Of a stretch of DNA of 64,000 nucleotides, positions 18,327 to 26,844 are shown piece after piece. Both the position numbers and the translations under genes were made by a program. The notes under the pieces are model-generated. The model did no database searches. It was not told the origin of the DNA and saw only the letters and a program-made list of their open reading frames with translations. Origin of the DNA: an uncultured Thiotrichaceae bacterium (lineage in GTDB: Bacteria; Pseudomonadota; Gammaproteobacteria; Thiotrichales; Thiotrichaceae); NCBI GenBank assembly GCA_937925855.1, contig CALAMO010000006.1, positions 114,026 to 178,025 of the forward strand. Reading direction: 5' to 3'. Each line of letters starts with the position of its first letter. Within the stretch, counting starts at the first letter, position 1.

Positions 18327-18812
18327 TTAAACGGTGAAATAGACAGCGTGTACGATGACAATACAATAAAGCACAGCCAGCGCAAAACTCCCGGCCAGAA
18401 TATCATCCAGCATGATACCCAAACCACCGTCGACCTGCTGATCAATCAGTTTAATTGGCCAGGGCTTCCAAATATCAAACAGACGAAACAGCACAAAGCC
18501 CAAGACAATCCACAGCCATTCTGGCGGCACAAACAGCATGGTGATCCAAAACCCTACAAACTCGTCCCAGACAATGCCACCATGATCATGCACACCTAAT
18601 AAACGCGCGGACTCACCGCACAGCCAGATACCAAGCGCGATTGCCATCAGTAATAGCAGGACGTAATACATCCAAGGCAATCGAACCATCAGCAAATACA
18701 ACGGCACCGCCATCAAGGTACCCACGGTACCCGGTGCTACTGGCGACAGACCACTACCAAAACCAAAAGCCAGGAAATGTATCGGTGAGCTAAGTACGGT
18801 CTTAGTGAGCAT
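18327..18812 (-). CDS. pgpA: Phosphatidylglycerophosphatase A
   Basis: PgpA dephosphorylates phosphatidylglycerophosphate to phosphatidylglycerol in the inner membrane. The 161-aa protein carries the family signature 'FGFGSGLSPVAPGTVGTLMAVPLY', four hydrophobic helices, 'HDHGGIVWDEFVGFWI' with acidic catalytic residues, and 'RLFDIWKPWPIKLIDQQVDGGLGIMLDD'. It starts 6 bp after the thrC stop on the same strand, so the two are probably cotranscribed although unrelated in function. In many relatives pgpA follows thiL instead. Confidence 0.94.
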   Translation of the reverse strand: MLTKTVLSSPIHFLAFGFGSGLSPVAPGTVGTLMAVPLYLLMVRLPWMYYVLLLLMAIALGIWLCGESARLLGVHDHGGIVWDEFVGFWITMLFVPPEWLWIVLGFVLFRLFDIWKPWPIKLIDQQVDGGLGIMLDDILAGSFALAVLYCIVIVHAVYFTV

Positions 18813-18818
18813 ACGGGC

Positions 18819-20249
18819 TTACTGTGTCCGCGCAACAATCAGCTGCTTAACCGCATCCACATCGGCATCCAATACCTCAAAACGCTGCGGCAACGACTCA
18901 ATATCCTCCAAGCCAATGGGACGATCCGGGCTCATCTGCAACGCCTCCTGCATCGCATCTTCAAACTTAGCGGGCAGCGCCGTTTCCAATACCAACATAG
19001 GCACACCAGCTTCACGCCGCTCCTGCGCTACCTTCAGACCGTCAGCCGTATGCGTATCAATCATTATCTGATGTTGCCCCCAGGTATTGCGGATCGTCGC
19101 CATACGCTCAGCGTGCGAACTGGAACCGGACTGAAAACCAAAATCCTTAACCCTGGCAAACAGACCGCTGGCATTCAGGTCAAAAGCACCGCCCTGATCT
19201 ACCGCCTGCCAAAGCTCCTTAACCTGTGCGCCGTCCTGTCCGGCCAGATCATAGACAAAACGCTCAAAATTCGAAGCTTTAGAAATATCCATCGACGGGC
19301 TGCTGGTGTGGTAAGTGTTGGCTGAACCACGTGGGCGATACACACCGGTGCGGAAAAACTCATCCAACACATCATTTTCATTGGTCGCCACCACCAGATG
19401 CTTAACCGGCAGGCCCATCATGCGTGCGATATGTCCGGCACAAATGTTACCAAAATTACCCGAGGGCACACAGAAACTAACCTGCTGCTCATTCGATTTC
19501 GTCGCCGCCAGATAACCCTTAAAGTAGTAAATCACCTGCGCGGCAATACGCCCCCAGTTAATCGAGTTGACTGCGCCGATATGGTTTGCGTGCTTAAAGG
19601 CATGATCATTTGATACCGCCTTCACCATGTCCTGACAATCATCAAACACGCCGCGCACCGCAATATTATGAATATTCTCATCCTGTAGACTAAACATCTG
19701 CGCGGTCTGGAAGCGACTCATTTTCTCGTGCGGCGATAGCATAAAGACATTCACCGCCTGCTTGCCCCGCATGGCGTATTCCGCCGCTGAGCCGGTATCG
19801 CCGGAGGTCGCTCCCAGAATATTGATGTGCCTACCGGTTTTTGCCAATACATACTCAAACAGATGACCCAATAGCTGCATCGCCATATCTTTAAATGCAA
19901 TAGTTGGGCCATTAGACAGACATAACAAATGCAGACCAGGCTCTAGTGTTAGTAACGGTGTAATGTCTGTTGCATCAGTACTAACACGCGCATGACAAAA
20001 AACTTCTGGCGTATAGGCCTTATCAATAATCGTACGTAAATCAGCCGCCGGAATATCCGTCACCAGCCGTTGCAAAATGGCGAAAGCCAGATCGCGATAA
20101 TTCATCGAACGCATCTCGCTTAGCTCATCATCGCCAAACTGTGGATAGCTTTCCGGCAAATACAGCCCACCATCCGGCGCGAGGCCGCCTAACAGAATCT
20201 CGCTGAACGACTGTGCCGGAGACTGCCCACGAGTTGAAATATACTTCAT
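18819..20249 (-). CDS. thrC: Threonine synthase
   Basis: This PLP enzyme converts O-phosphohomoserine to threonine. The 476 aa match the long ThrC class. The PLP lysine lies in 'NGPTIAFKDMAMQLLGH', and the cofactor phosphate loop is 'ILGATSGDTGSAAEYAM'. The N-terminus 'MKYISTRGQSPAQSFSEILLGGLAPDGGLYLPE' is typical. It follows hom by 18 bp, giving a two-gene threonine branch unit. Confidence 0.97.
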   Translation of the reverse strand: MKYISTRGQSPAQSFSEILLGGLAPDGGLYLPESYPQFGDDELSEMRSMNYRDLAFAILQRLVTDIPAADLRTIIDKAYTPEVFCHARVSTDATDITPLLTLEPGLHLLCLSNGPTIAFKDMAMQLLGHLFEYVLAKTGRHINILGATSGDTGSAAEYAMRGKQAVNVFMLSPHEKMSRFQTAQMFSLQDENIHNIAVRGVFDDCQDMVKAVSNDHAFKHANHIGAVNSINWGRIAAQVIYYFKGYLAATKSNEQQVSFCVPSGNFGNICAGHIARMMGLPVKHLVVATNENDVLDEFFRTGVYRPRGSANTYHTSSPSMDISKASNFERFVYDLAGQDGAQVKELWQAVDQGGAFDLNASGLFARVKDFGFQSGSSSHAERMATIRNTWGQHQIMIDTHTADGLKVAQERREAGVPMLVLETALPAKFEDAMQEALQMSPDRPIGLEDIESLPQRFEVLDADVDAVKQLIVARTQ

Positions 20250-20267
20250 TGCGTTTCTCTATTTTTC

Positions 20268-21578
20268 TTAAGCCAGCGCTTCCACCCGAATTCGGGTTAC
20301 TTCACCCGCTACCGCTGCAAGCTGCTCAATTTGACCAATCGCCTCATTCATATTGCCCTCACGCACCCGCTGCGTCAGCATAATAATATCCACATCCGAT
20401 TCGTCTTTAGCCGGTTCTTTTTGCAGGAAGGCTTCAATACTAATGTCACGCTCACCAAGAATGCGGGTAATGTCCGCTAATACGCCGGGGCGATCGGCCA
20501 CTTTCATGCGCAGATAAAAAGCGGTTTCGACCTCTTCAATCGGCAACACCTGAGTATTCGTCAGTTTTGATGGCTGGAACGCCAAATGTGGCACACGATT
20601 ATTCGGATCAGCCGTCATAGCACGTACAACGTCCACAATATCAGCGATCACAGCGGAAGCCGTTGGTTCAGCCCCCGCCCCCGGCCCATAGTATAACGTT
20701 GGCCCAACGGCGTCACCCTGCACCTGTACCGCATTCATTACACCATGCACGTTAGCAATCAGGCAGCGCTGCGGAATCAACGTCGGATGCACCCGCTGTT
20801 CAATGCCTTTTGCCGTGCGTCGCGCCAGGCCCAGATGCTTGATGTTGTAGCCCAACTCACCCGCATAAGCCACATCCTCAGCGGTAATACGGCTAATACC
20901 CTCGGTGTAGGTCTGTTTAAACTGTAGCGGCGTGCCATAGGCGATAGAGGACAGAATGGTCAACTTATGCGCGGCATCAATGCCTTCCACGTCAAAGGTT
21001 GGATCCGCTTCGGCATAGCCCAGCGCCTGCGCCTCAGCCAGCACATCCGCAAAGTCCCGGCTCTTCTGCAACATTTCGGTCAGGATAAAGTTACCGGTAC
21101 CGTTAATTATCCCCGCCAACCACTCGATGCGGTTAGCCGATAAGCCTTCACGCAGCGCCTTAATCACCGGAATACCACCGGCCACGCCCGCCTCAAAGGC
21201 AACCATCACACCCTTTGCTTCCGCTGCGGCAAAAATTTCATTCCCGTGCAGCGCGATCAGCGCCTTATTCGCAGTCACCACATGCTTGCCATTAGCGATG
21301 GCCTTCACTAGCAACTCCTTAGCCAGCGTATCGCCCCCAAATAGCTCGACCACCATATCAACTGCGGGATCGTCGACCACGTCCCAGGCATTATCGGTCA
21401 GGCGTGCGGCCGTTAACCCAAGGGCTTTTGCCTTTGCAGCATCCCGCGTCGCGACAAAGTCGACATAGATATCACGGCCCGCACGACGGGTGATTTCCTC
21501 AGCATTACGCAGCAGAACCGTTGCTGTACCCTGGCCCACCGTTCCCAAACCCAGCAACCCCACCCTGACAGGTTCCAT
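20268..21578 (-). CDS. hom: Homoserine dehydrogenase
   Basis: It reduces aspartate semialdehyde to homoserine, the branch step to threonine and methionine. The 436-aa single-function enzyme has an NAD(P) loop 'VGLLGLGTVGQGTATVL', catalytic core segments 'AGVAGGIPVIKALREGLSANRIEWLAGIINGTGNFILTEM' and 'ADPTFDVEGIDAAHKL', and a C-terminal ACT domain ('FYLRMKVADRPGVLADITRILGERDISIEAFLQ') that implies threonine feedback. It forms an operon with thrC. It is divergent from the Mth938-like gene across 100 bp. Confidence 0.97.
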   Translation of the reverse strand: MEPVRVGLLGLGTVGQGTATVLLRNAEEITRRAGRDIYVDFVATRDAAKAKALGLTAARLTDNAWDVVDDPAVDMVVELFGGDTLAKELLVKAIANGKHVVTANKALIALHGNEIFAAAEAKGVMVAFEAGVAGGIPVIKALREGLSANRIEWLAGIINGTGNFILTEMLQKSRDFADVLAEAQALGYAEADPTFDVEGIDAAHKLTILSSIAYGTPLQFKQTYTEGISRITAEDVAYAGELGYNIKHLGLARRTAKGIEQRVHPTLIPQRCLIANVHGVMNAVQVQGDAVGPTLYYGPGAGAEPTASAVIADIVDVVRAMTADPNNRVPHLAFQPSKLTNTQVLPIEEVETAFYLRMKVADRPGVLADITRILGERDISIEAFLQKEPAKDESDVDIIMLTQRVREGNMNEAIGQIEQLAAVAGEVTRIRVEALA

Positions 21579-21678
21579 TTTCCTTTACTCCACAGTCAAT
21601 AATATTTAACGGGACATTGTAGCGCGCCACATTACAATTCAGTATAAGGAGTGTCAATTATACAGACGTGAAACAACC

Positions 21679-22050
21679 ATGAAGTTTAATGAAGATCGGG
21701 AAAATGGCCTGTATCTGCTGAAGGCCTATGACAAGGGCTGGATACAGGTAAACGACAAGCAGCTCAGCAGCGGCTTTATTTTAGGCCCATCGGTCTTGAT
21801 TGAGAGTGGCGTGCCCGCGACATTTGAAACGCTAAAGGCTGCACATCTGAATGCGCTGCTTGCCCATCCAGCGGAGATCATTCTAATTGGTACCGGCGTT
21901 ACCCAAAAACTACCTACGCCAGCGGTGCATCAGGCACTAATTAATAGCCGCAGAGGCTTTGAATTGATGACCACAGCGGCGGCCTGCCGAACCTATAAAG
22001 TACTGAACGCGGAGGCACGCTCAGTACTGGCCTTATTATTTCCGACTTGA
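21679..22050 (+). CDS. Mth938-like domain protein (DUF498)
   Basis: A 123-aa cytoplasmic protein of the Mth938/NDUFAF3 fold: 'GWIQVNDKQLSSGFILGPSVLI', 'LIGTGVTQKLPTPAVHQAL' and 'GFELMTTAAACRTYKVLNAEAR' are the family's conserved strands. The mitochondrial relative NDUFAF3 helps assemble complex I; the bacterial role is not established. It is convergent with rpoS, with 6 bp between the stop codons. Confidence 0.85.
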   Translation: MKFNEDRENGLYLLKAYDKGWIQVNDKQLSSGFILGPSVLIESGVPATFETLKAAHLNALLAHPAEIILIGTGVTQKLPTPAVHQALINSRRGFELMTTAAACRTYKVLNAEARSVLALLFPT

Positions 22051-22056
22051 AGCGGC

Positions 22057-23067
22057 CTACAGCCCGCCGAGTAAATTAGCGCCCGATAGGCCTTTATTCT
22101 CAAGAATACGGCGCAAACGCTTGAGCGCGTCCATTTGAATCTGGCGCACTCGCTCGCGGGTTAGTCCCAGCTCGGCGCCAACCTGCTCCAGCGTGGCACG
22201 CTCATAGCCATGCAGGCCAAAGCGCCGCACAATCACCTCTTTTTGCTTATGCTCCAACTGCCCGAGCCAATTGTCCACGGACTGCGTCACATCCTCCTCT
22301 TCCAGTACAGCGGTGGGTTCCTTCTCCTCCTCCATCGGAACAAAATCAACCAGCGGGCTATCGCCCTCTTTACCAACCGACGTGTCCAGCGAGGTGATGT
22401 GCTCATTAAAATTAAGCAGCTTGCGCAAACTTTCCAATGGCCTGTCCAAGGCTTCCGCCACTTCATGCAAAGAAGGCTCACGCCCAAGCTGCTGCGTCAT
22501 CGCCCGCAGCTTGCGCATATACGCATTCAGCTCTTTATTGATGTGAATCGGTAGGCGGATGGTGCGAGTCTGATTCATCAGTGCTCGTTCAATATTCTGT
22601 CGAATCCACCAGGTGGCATAGGTAGAGAAGCGAAAACCGCGCTCTGGATCAAACTTTTCCACAGCATGGATCAGACCAAGATTACCCTCTTCAATCAAAT
22701 CAGGCAGCGGCAGGCCACGCCCCATATAACGCCGCGCAATTTTAACCACTAGCCGTAAATTACAAGTAATCATTTTCTTACGCCCAAACTCGTCACCGCC
22801 ACGCGCGAGACGGCCAAAGCGAATTTCTTCTTCGGGCGTTAACAGGGGAGAAAATTCAATTTCACGCAAGTAGAGCTGGGTCGCATCACGTTCGCCACCG
22901 CCGGACTTAAGCGATGTGTGTGGCACTGCGGTTGGATCCGTTCCATCAATTAAACCACTCACTTCTGCTGTGGCCTGAGTGCTGCTTATTTCAGTCGCTA
23001 CAGGCGGCGCTTCATGCACCTCTTCCGTAACGTCCTCAGTGTAAGCATATGATTGTAGACTATGCAT
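22057..23067 (-). CDS. rpoS: RNA polymerase sigma factor RpoS
   Basis: The stationary-phase and stress sigma factor, 336 aa. Region 1.2 is '[21 protein letters not shown]', region 2 '[31 protein letters not shown]', region 3 '[19 protein letters not shown]' and region 4 '[30 protein letters not shown]'. A variable acidic N-terminal stretch of about 55 residues is longer than in E. coli. The chosen ATG has AGGAG 9 nt upstream. The usual upstream neighbour nlpD is missing; a Sel1-repeat gene lies upstream instead. Confidence 0.95.
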   Translation of the reverse strand: MHSLQSYAYTEDVTEEVHEAPPVATEISSTQATAEVSGLIDGTDPTAVPHTSLKSGGGERDATQLYLREIEFSPLLTPEEEIRFGRLARGGDEFGRKKMITCNLRLVVKIARRYMGRGLPLPDLIEEGNLGLIHAVEKFDPERGFRFSTYATWWIRQNIERALMNQTRTIRLPIHINKELNAYMRKLRAMTQQLGREPSLHEVAEALDRPLESLRKLLNFNEHITSLDTSVGKEGDSPLVDFVPMEEEKEPTAVLEEEDVTQSVDNWLGQLEHKQKEVIVRRFGLHGYERATLEQVGAELGLTRERVRQIQMDALKRLRRILENKGLSGANLLGGL

Positions 23068-23390
23068 TGCATGGGACTCCTCTGGGTTTGCAAGACGCAG
23101 CTGTCAATCCATGACTGACGACTACAGTTCCCCAAATCAACACTCTCTCTACCTATCTACTGCTCTAACTTATTATGTTTTTTGTTATACCGCCTCAACC
23201 CTATCTATAACTGTATTAAGTCGAAGACTTCTACATATGTGAACATCTGCCCCCCACATGTGTGCTATTAAAATTAACATAAACCTTATCGACTGAAAAG
23301 ACCTTAACCTTAACTTAATAAAATAACAAATTGTTTATTTACAACAGGTTACAAAAAAAGCTGATAATTTAGGCAAAAGAACAACAAAGA
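23068..23390 (-). promoter_or_regulatory. Long rpoS leader region, 323 bp without a gene
   Basis: Between the Sel1-repeat gene and rpoS (both minus strand) there is an AT-rich stretch without a convincing ORF. It ends in the rpoS ribosome-binding site AGGAG. It probably holds the rpoS promoter and 5' leader. In enterobacteria the rpoS leader is a target of small RNAs, but no specific structure was identified here. Confidence 0.45.
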
Positions 23391-24029
23391 CTAAGATGAA
23401 TGCTTCCTTAATTTAGCCAGCCATTCGTCAGATAATTTGCCCGCTCGCACCCGTTCTTCAGCCGTCAACTCACGTGCAACCCGCTCACGGTAGCGCGCCG
23501 CATTAACCACACCTAATTCCGCCGCAATGCTAAACCATTTGTAAGCTTCTGCATCGCTACGTTCAACCCCCTCACCCAAGGCAAAACAGCGCCCAAGATT
23601 ATTACAAGCTTCGGGGTATCCACGCTCAGCTGCGGAAAAATACCATTTAGTGGCCTGATCGGCATCAGCGGGTAAGCCATCTCCGGTATCAAATTTAAGG
23701 CCAATTTTAAACTGCGCCTGGGCGTTGCCCTTTTCTGCGGCGACCCAATACCAACGCACGGCCTGATTAGGATCGCAGGCAATACCTTCACCCTCATCCA
23801 GCAGAATGGCTAAGTTTAACGCAGCGTCGGGATAACCTTGTTCCGCCGCCAAACGATAGTAATAGAGCGCCAGCTCCGGGTTGCGCTCAACGCCCTGACC
23901 GTTATCCAATAATACGCCGAGATTATATTGCGAGCGAATGTCACCCTGTTCGGCACATTCCTGCCAGATAGCAACCGCCGACTCCCGTTCACCGCGTTGC
24001 CATGCTTTTAAAGCAAATTCAAAAGTCAT
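23391..24029 (-). CDS. Sel1-repeat (TPR-like) protein
   Basis: A 212-aa protein of tandem Sel1-like repeats of about 36 residues, each with the pattern A..G...A..NLG..L..G.GV..D...A..W: 'DIRSQYNLGVLLDNGQGVERN', 'YPDAALNLAILLDEGEGIACD', 'NAQAQFKIGLKFDTGDGLPAD', 'YPEACNNLGRCFALGEGVERS'. No signal peptide is seen, so it is probably a cytoplasmic protein-binding scaffold. The partner is unknown. It lies upstream of rpoS on the same strand. Confidence 0.88.
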   Translation of the reverse strand: MTFEFALKAWQRGERESAVAIWQECAEQGDIRSQYNLGVLLDNGQGVERNPELALYYYRLAAEQGYPDAALNLAILLDEGEGIACDPNQAVRWYWVAAEKGNAQAQFKIGLKFDTGDGLPADADQATKWYFSAAERGYPEACNNLGRCFALGEGVERSDAEAYKWFSIAAELGVVNAARYRERVARELTAEERVRAGKLSDEWLAKLRKHSS

Positions 24030-24266
24030 AAAAGGCCCTGCCCTACTAATAGGGTTTAGCGTAAAGCACTACGTCTCACCGTGCAGTTCAACAGCCGAAA
24101 GAATCTCAGTTACAGCTGACGAGTGGTAAAGCAATAGTAACATTAATCGTATCCGATCAGTCATTTGCTTCGCCTTCATCCTACGTCGCCCTACGGGCAT
24201 TTCTGTGAAATAATTGGTGCAAAATGTAAATTGGCTCAATGAGTATTGACGTAAGGAGAAACCCCA

Positions 24267-25118
24267 ATGCGCTGGAGATCAGGCAGACGCAGCAGCAATA
24301 TTGAAGATCGACGCGGCAGGAGAAGTTTCGGCAGGCCCGCAAAATTTAGCGGTATCGGATTAATCCTTATGCTGATATTCGCCTGGCTCATGGGCGCAGA
24401 TGCCATGCAGCTACTCGGCATGGCTGGGGGACAAATGAGTGGCACCACTCAACAAAACCAATCTCCCGCATCGACAGCCAATCAGGAAAGTGTAGCCTTT
24501 GTCAGTGCCGTCGTGGCGCAAACTGAAGATGTCTGGAACCCCTTATTCCGCCAAGTCGGGCTCAGATACCGCGAACCGAAGCTAGTGCTCTACGAAAACG
24601 AGGTGCAATCAGCCTGTGGTTATTCAACCGCCGCCAGCGGTCCCTTTTACTGTCCGGGCGACCAGAAAGTATACCTCGACCTCAGTTTCTTCAACGAACT
24701 CAAACAAATGGGTGCGCCCGGTGACTTTGCTCAAGCCTATGTCATTGGTCATGAAATTGCCCACCACGTACAAAAACAACTCGGCACCTCTGATAAAGTA
24801 AGCAACATGCGAAGGCGAGTCAGCCAGCGTGATGCCAACGTTCTGTCCGTATTATTGGAATTACAGGCGGACTGCTACGCTGGGGTATGGGCGCATCACG
24901 CCCAGCAGCAGAAACAATTTCTGGAGCCTGGCGATTTAGAAGAAGGTTTAAATGCGGCAGCCTCAATCGGCGATGATCGCCTGCAACGCATGGCTGGCCG
25001 CCGGATAAACCCGGACAGTTTCACCCACGGTACCTCAGCCCAGCGCGTGCAATGGTTTAAAACTGGCTTGCAATACGGTGATATGCAGCGTTGTGATACC
25101 TTCGCCCAAATTCAATAA
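24267..25118 (+). CDS. ypfJ: YpfJ-family neutral zinc metallopeptidase
   Basis: A 283-aa membrane-anchored putative metallopeptidase. The basic N-terminus 'MRWRSGRRSSNIEDRRGRRS' is characteristic, followed by one helix ('GIGLILMLIFAWLMGADAMQLLG'). The zinc motif HExxH is in 'YVIGHEIAHHVQKQLG' and the downstream Glu is likely in 'LLELQADCYAGVWAHH'. The C-terminus 'HGTSAQRVQWFKTGLQYGDMQRCDTF' matches the family. The substrate is unknown. Its start has a good SD (aaggag). Confidence 0.92.
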   Translation: MRWRSGRRSSNIEDRRGRRSFGRPAKFSGIGLILMLIFAWLMGADAMQLLGMAGGQMSGTTQQNQSPASTANQESVAFVSAVVAQTEDVWNPLFRQVGLRYREPKLVLYENEVQSACGYSTAASGPFYCPGDQKVYLDLSFFNELKQMGAPGDFAQAYVIGHEIAHHVQKQLGTSDKVSNMRRRVSQRDANVLSVLLELQADCYAGVWAHHAQQQKQFLEPGDLEEGLNAAASIGDDRLQRMAGRRINPDSFTHGTSAQRVQWFKTGLQYGDMQRCDTFAQIQ

Positions 25119-25399
25119 GGCCCCATAAAAAAACCTTAACGGGGCATTCATGTTTAACCCCTAGCGAGCCTATTCGACCTAAAAAGAAATTGATCAAAAA
25201 ACTCGCTAACTATTAAGGTTTAGTTCAGTGGATTCTTTTTAGAATGAATTTCAACTTCAGCAAGGGTCGCAAAAATAAATTGGGGTTTGTGGTAGCGATT
25301 CTGTCGTCAGGAGATTCTGTAATACAAAAATAAACACACGCCGTTCTGACACTCAATGGCTTAAAGGTTTCAGAATGACGCGAGCTGAGGTTGTTTAAA

Positions 25400-25600
25400 C
25401 TTAATTCTACTCATACAACCGGCCATTTATTGGGGAGCTGGTTGTTGAGTAGAGGCAAGGAGGAGAGAAAGGCTTACACAGTTTTCTTGTCTCCTTGCTG
25501 ATAACAGGTTCAATTGTTATCGATCCGGGGTTAAGTACTCTGGAGTTCTTGAGTCACCTTCATAAAGCACGCGAGTCACTTTGGCTCGCGTTTTTTATTT
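25400..25600 (+). ncRNA. Candidate structured small RNA with intrinsic terminator
   Basis: Consecutive stems can be drawn. 25406-25453 is 'tctactca'...'tgagtaga' extended by acaacc/ggttgt across one bulge. About 25454-25500 is gcaaggag/ctccttgc with inner gagaaa/tttctt. Next comes gataaca/tgttatc. Last is the terminator acgcgag/ctcgcgt plus T6. The first loop contains GGGGA, and several other GGA triplets occur. A terminator 450 bp after ypfJ with no ORF between suggests an independent RNA or a long 3' UTR. The 5' end and promoter were not found. No known RNA family was recognised; a CsrA-binding role is only a possibility. Confidence 0.38.
25569..25597 (+). terminator. Rho-independent terminator upstream of xpaC
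   Basis: A 7-bp stem 'acgcgag'/'ctcgcgt' with a 9-nt loop is followed by 'ttttttattt'. It separates the preceding transcript from the xpaC operon. Confidence 0.85.
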
Positions 25601-25772
25601 ACCCGCTTTTTTTGTACTTCATGTCCACGCTGAAACCATCCATTATTTTTTCTTAGTATAATTAATTTTTATTAAGCTAGCAATCAGTAACTTGTAGTTT
25701 TTCTCGTACTTACCTAGTATTAGCAAGAAAAAGCCATATATTACAAGTAATCATCCGCGGATTAATGTGCTT

Positions 25773-25868
25773 ATGACTTATACATTGCGAAAAATTGTTG
25801 GCTTCTTCCTGCTTTGCATGACGATTGGCCTGACCAGCCTGCAATCCATTTTTTATCTGTTTTTGTGA
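25773..25868 (+). CDS. Possible 31-aa membrane peptide before xpaC
   Basis: ATG to TGA encodes MTYTLRKIV followed by a hydrophobic stretch (GFFLLCMTIGLTSLQSIFYLFL). It ends 9 nt before the xpaC start, so it could be a leader peptide coupled to the operon. No clear SD is visible and nothing was recognised, so it may be chance. Confidence 0.3.
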   Translation: MTYTLRKIVGFFLLCMTIGLTSLQSIFYLFL

Positions 25869-25877
25869 AGCCCGCCT

Positions 25878-26741
25878 ATGTCTAAAGCCAAGCGTTATAA
25901 CCCGAATTCACCGGCGACGGCGAGTGACGCCGCCCATGCCCTGCGTTACGGCTTGAAAGGCCTCTTACTGTACATATTGCCTTTTCCAGCACTGATCGCC
26001 GGTATTGTTGCGCTGATTCGGGGCGACATCGCTGGCACATTAGTGACCGGAGGGGCCTTTGCGGCTTATATGCTCGCAGCACATATCGCCCGCCATGGCT
26101 TCAAGCACGAAGGCGAGTACAAACGCCGCCAAATCGCCCGCGCACCGCGCGCACCGTTTAAAACGGTGGCCGCCATAGTAATCGCAGTCACGACTACCTT
26201 ACTCGCCAACCTGGGCGCTAATTACTCCCTCCCAGCCGCCATGGTACTGGGTGGCGTTGCCTTTTTGGGTTTCACCCTATCTTATGGCCTTGATCCACGC
26301 CGCGATAAAACAGGCAATATTAGCGGCTACGGTGTATCCGTAGAGGAAGTCCTAGCGGCACTAGAGCAGGCAGAAGTCCGTATAACGGCGATTGATCACG
26401 CCAAACGGAAAATAACTAACCCAGACTATCAGCAGCGTTTGCACAGAATCACCGGCAAAGCACGCCAAATTCTTAACACCATTGAGGAAGACCCGGTACG
26501 TCTGTCACACGCCCGTAAATTCCTTAAGGTGTATCTTGAAGGTGCCAAAAAGGTAACCGAAGGCTATGTGAAAAGCAGCTCGAATCACATCGGTACCACA
26601 GCCGCCTTAGAAACGGACTTCAGCAACGTCCTCAACGCCATTGAAACCACCTTTGAGGAGCAGCACACCAAGTTATTGTCTAACGACAATTTTGATCTTG
26701 ATGTCCAAATCGAAGTCCTTGAACAACAGTTAAAACGCTAA
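25878..26741 (+). CDS. XpaC-like membrane protein (halogen-hydrol family)
   Basis: A 287-aa protein. The N-terminal third has hydrophobic helices ('GLLLYILPFPALIAGIVALI', 'TLVTGGAFAAYMLAAHIA', 'VAAIVIAVTTTLLANLGANYSLPAAMVLGGVAFLGFTLSYGLDPRR'). The C-terminal half is a helical cytoplasmic domain ('YGVSVEEVLAALEQAEVRITAID', 'RLSHARKFLKVYLEGAKKVTEGY'). This matches the XpaC family, first described as 5-bromo-4-chloroindolyl phosphate hydrolysis protein in Bacillus. Its true activity is unclear. It is commonly paired with TelA, as here (next gene, about 100 bp downstream). Confidence 0.8.
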   Translation: MSKAKRYNPNSPATASDAAHALRYGLKGLLLYILPFPALIAGIVALIRGDIAGTLVTGGAFAAYMLAAHIARHGFKHEGEYKRRQIARAPRAPFKTVAAIVIAVTTTLLANLGANYSLPAAMVLGGVAFLGFTLSYGLDPRRDKTGNISGYGVSVEEVLAALEQAEVRITAIDHAKRKITNPDYQQRLHRITGKARQILNTIEEDPVRLSHARKFLKVYLEGAKKVTEGYVKSSSNHIGTTAALETDFSNVLNAIETTFEEQHTKLLSNDNFDLDVQIEVLEQQLKR

Positions 26742-26844
26742 AATGCTAAAACGCTTTTTAACGATAAAAACGTAGCGCAGCGCCCGATGACGGCAGCAAA
26801 CTTTGCAAGCACGTTCCGGCACCCTAAATTTAGGAGACAACCCA

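Larger units (their letters stand above)
25119..25877 (+). other. 759-bp gap: weak hairpin, structured RNA candidate, terminator, tiny ORF
   Basis: No large ORF is present. The gap starts with a weak gcccc/ggggc hairpin just after ypfJ. From about 25400 it holds a run of hairpins ending in a strong plus-strand terminator, then an AT-rich stretch and a 31-aa ORF before xpaC. The hairpin run is listed separately as an RNA candidate. Confidence 0.5.
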
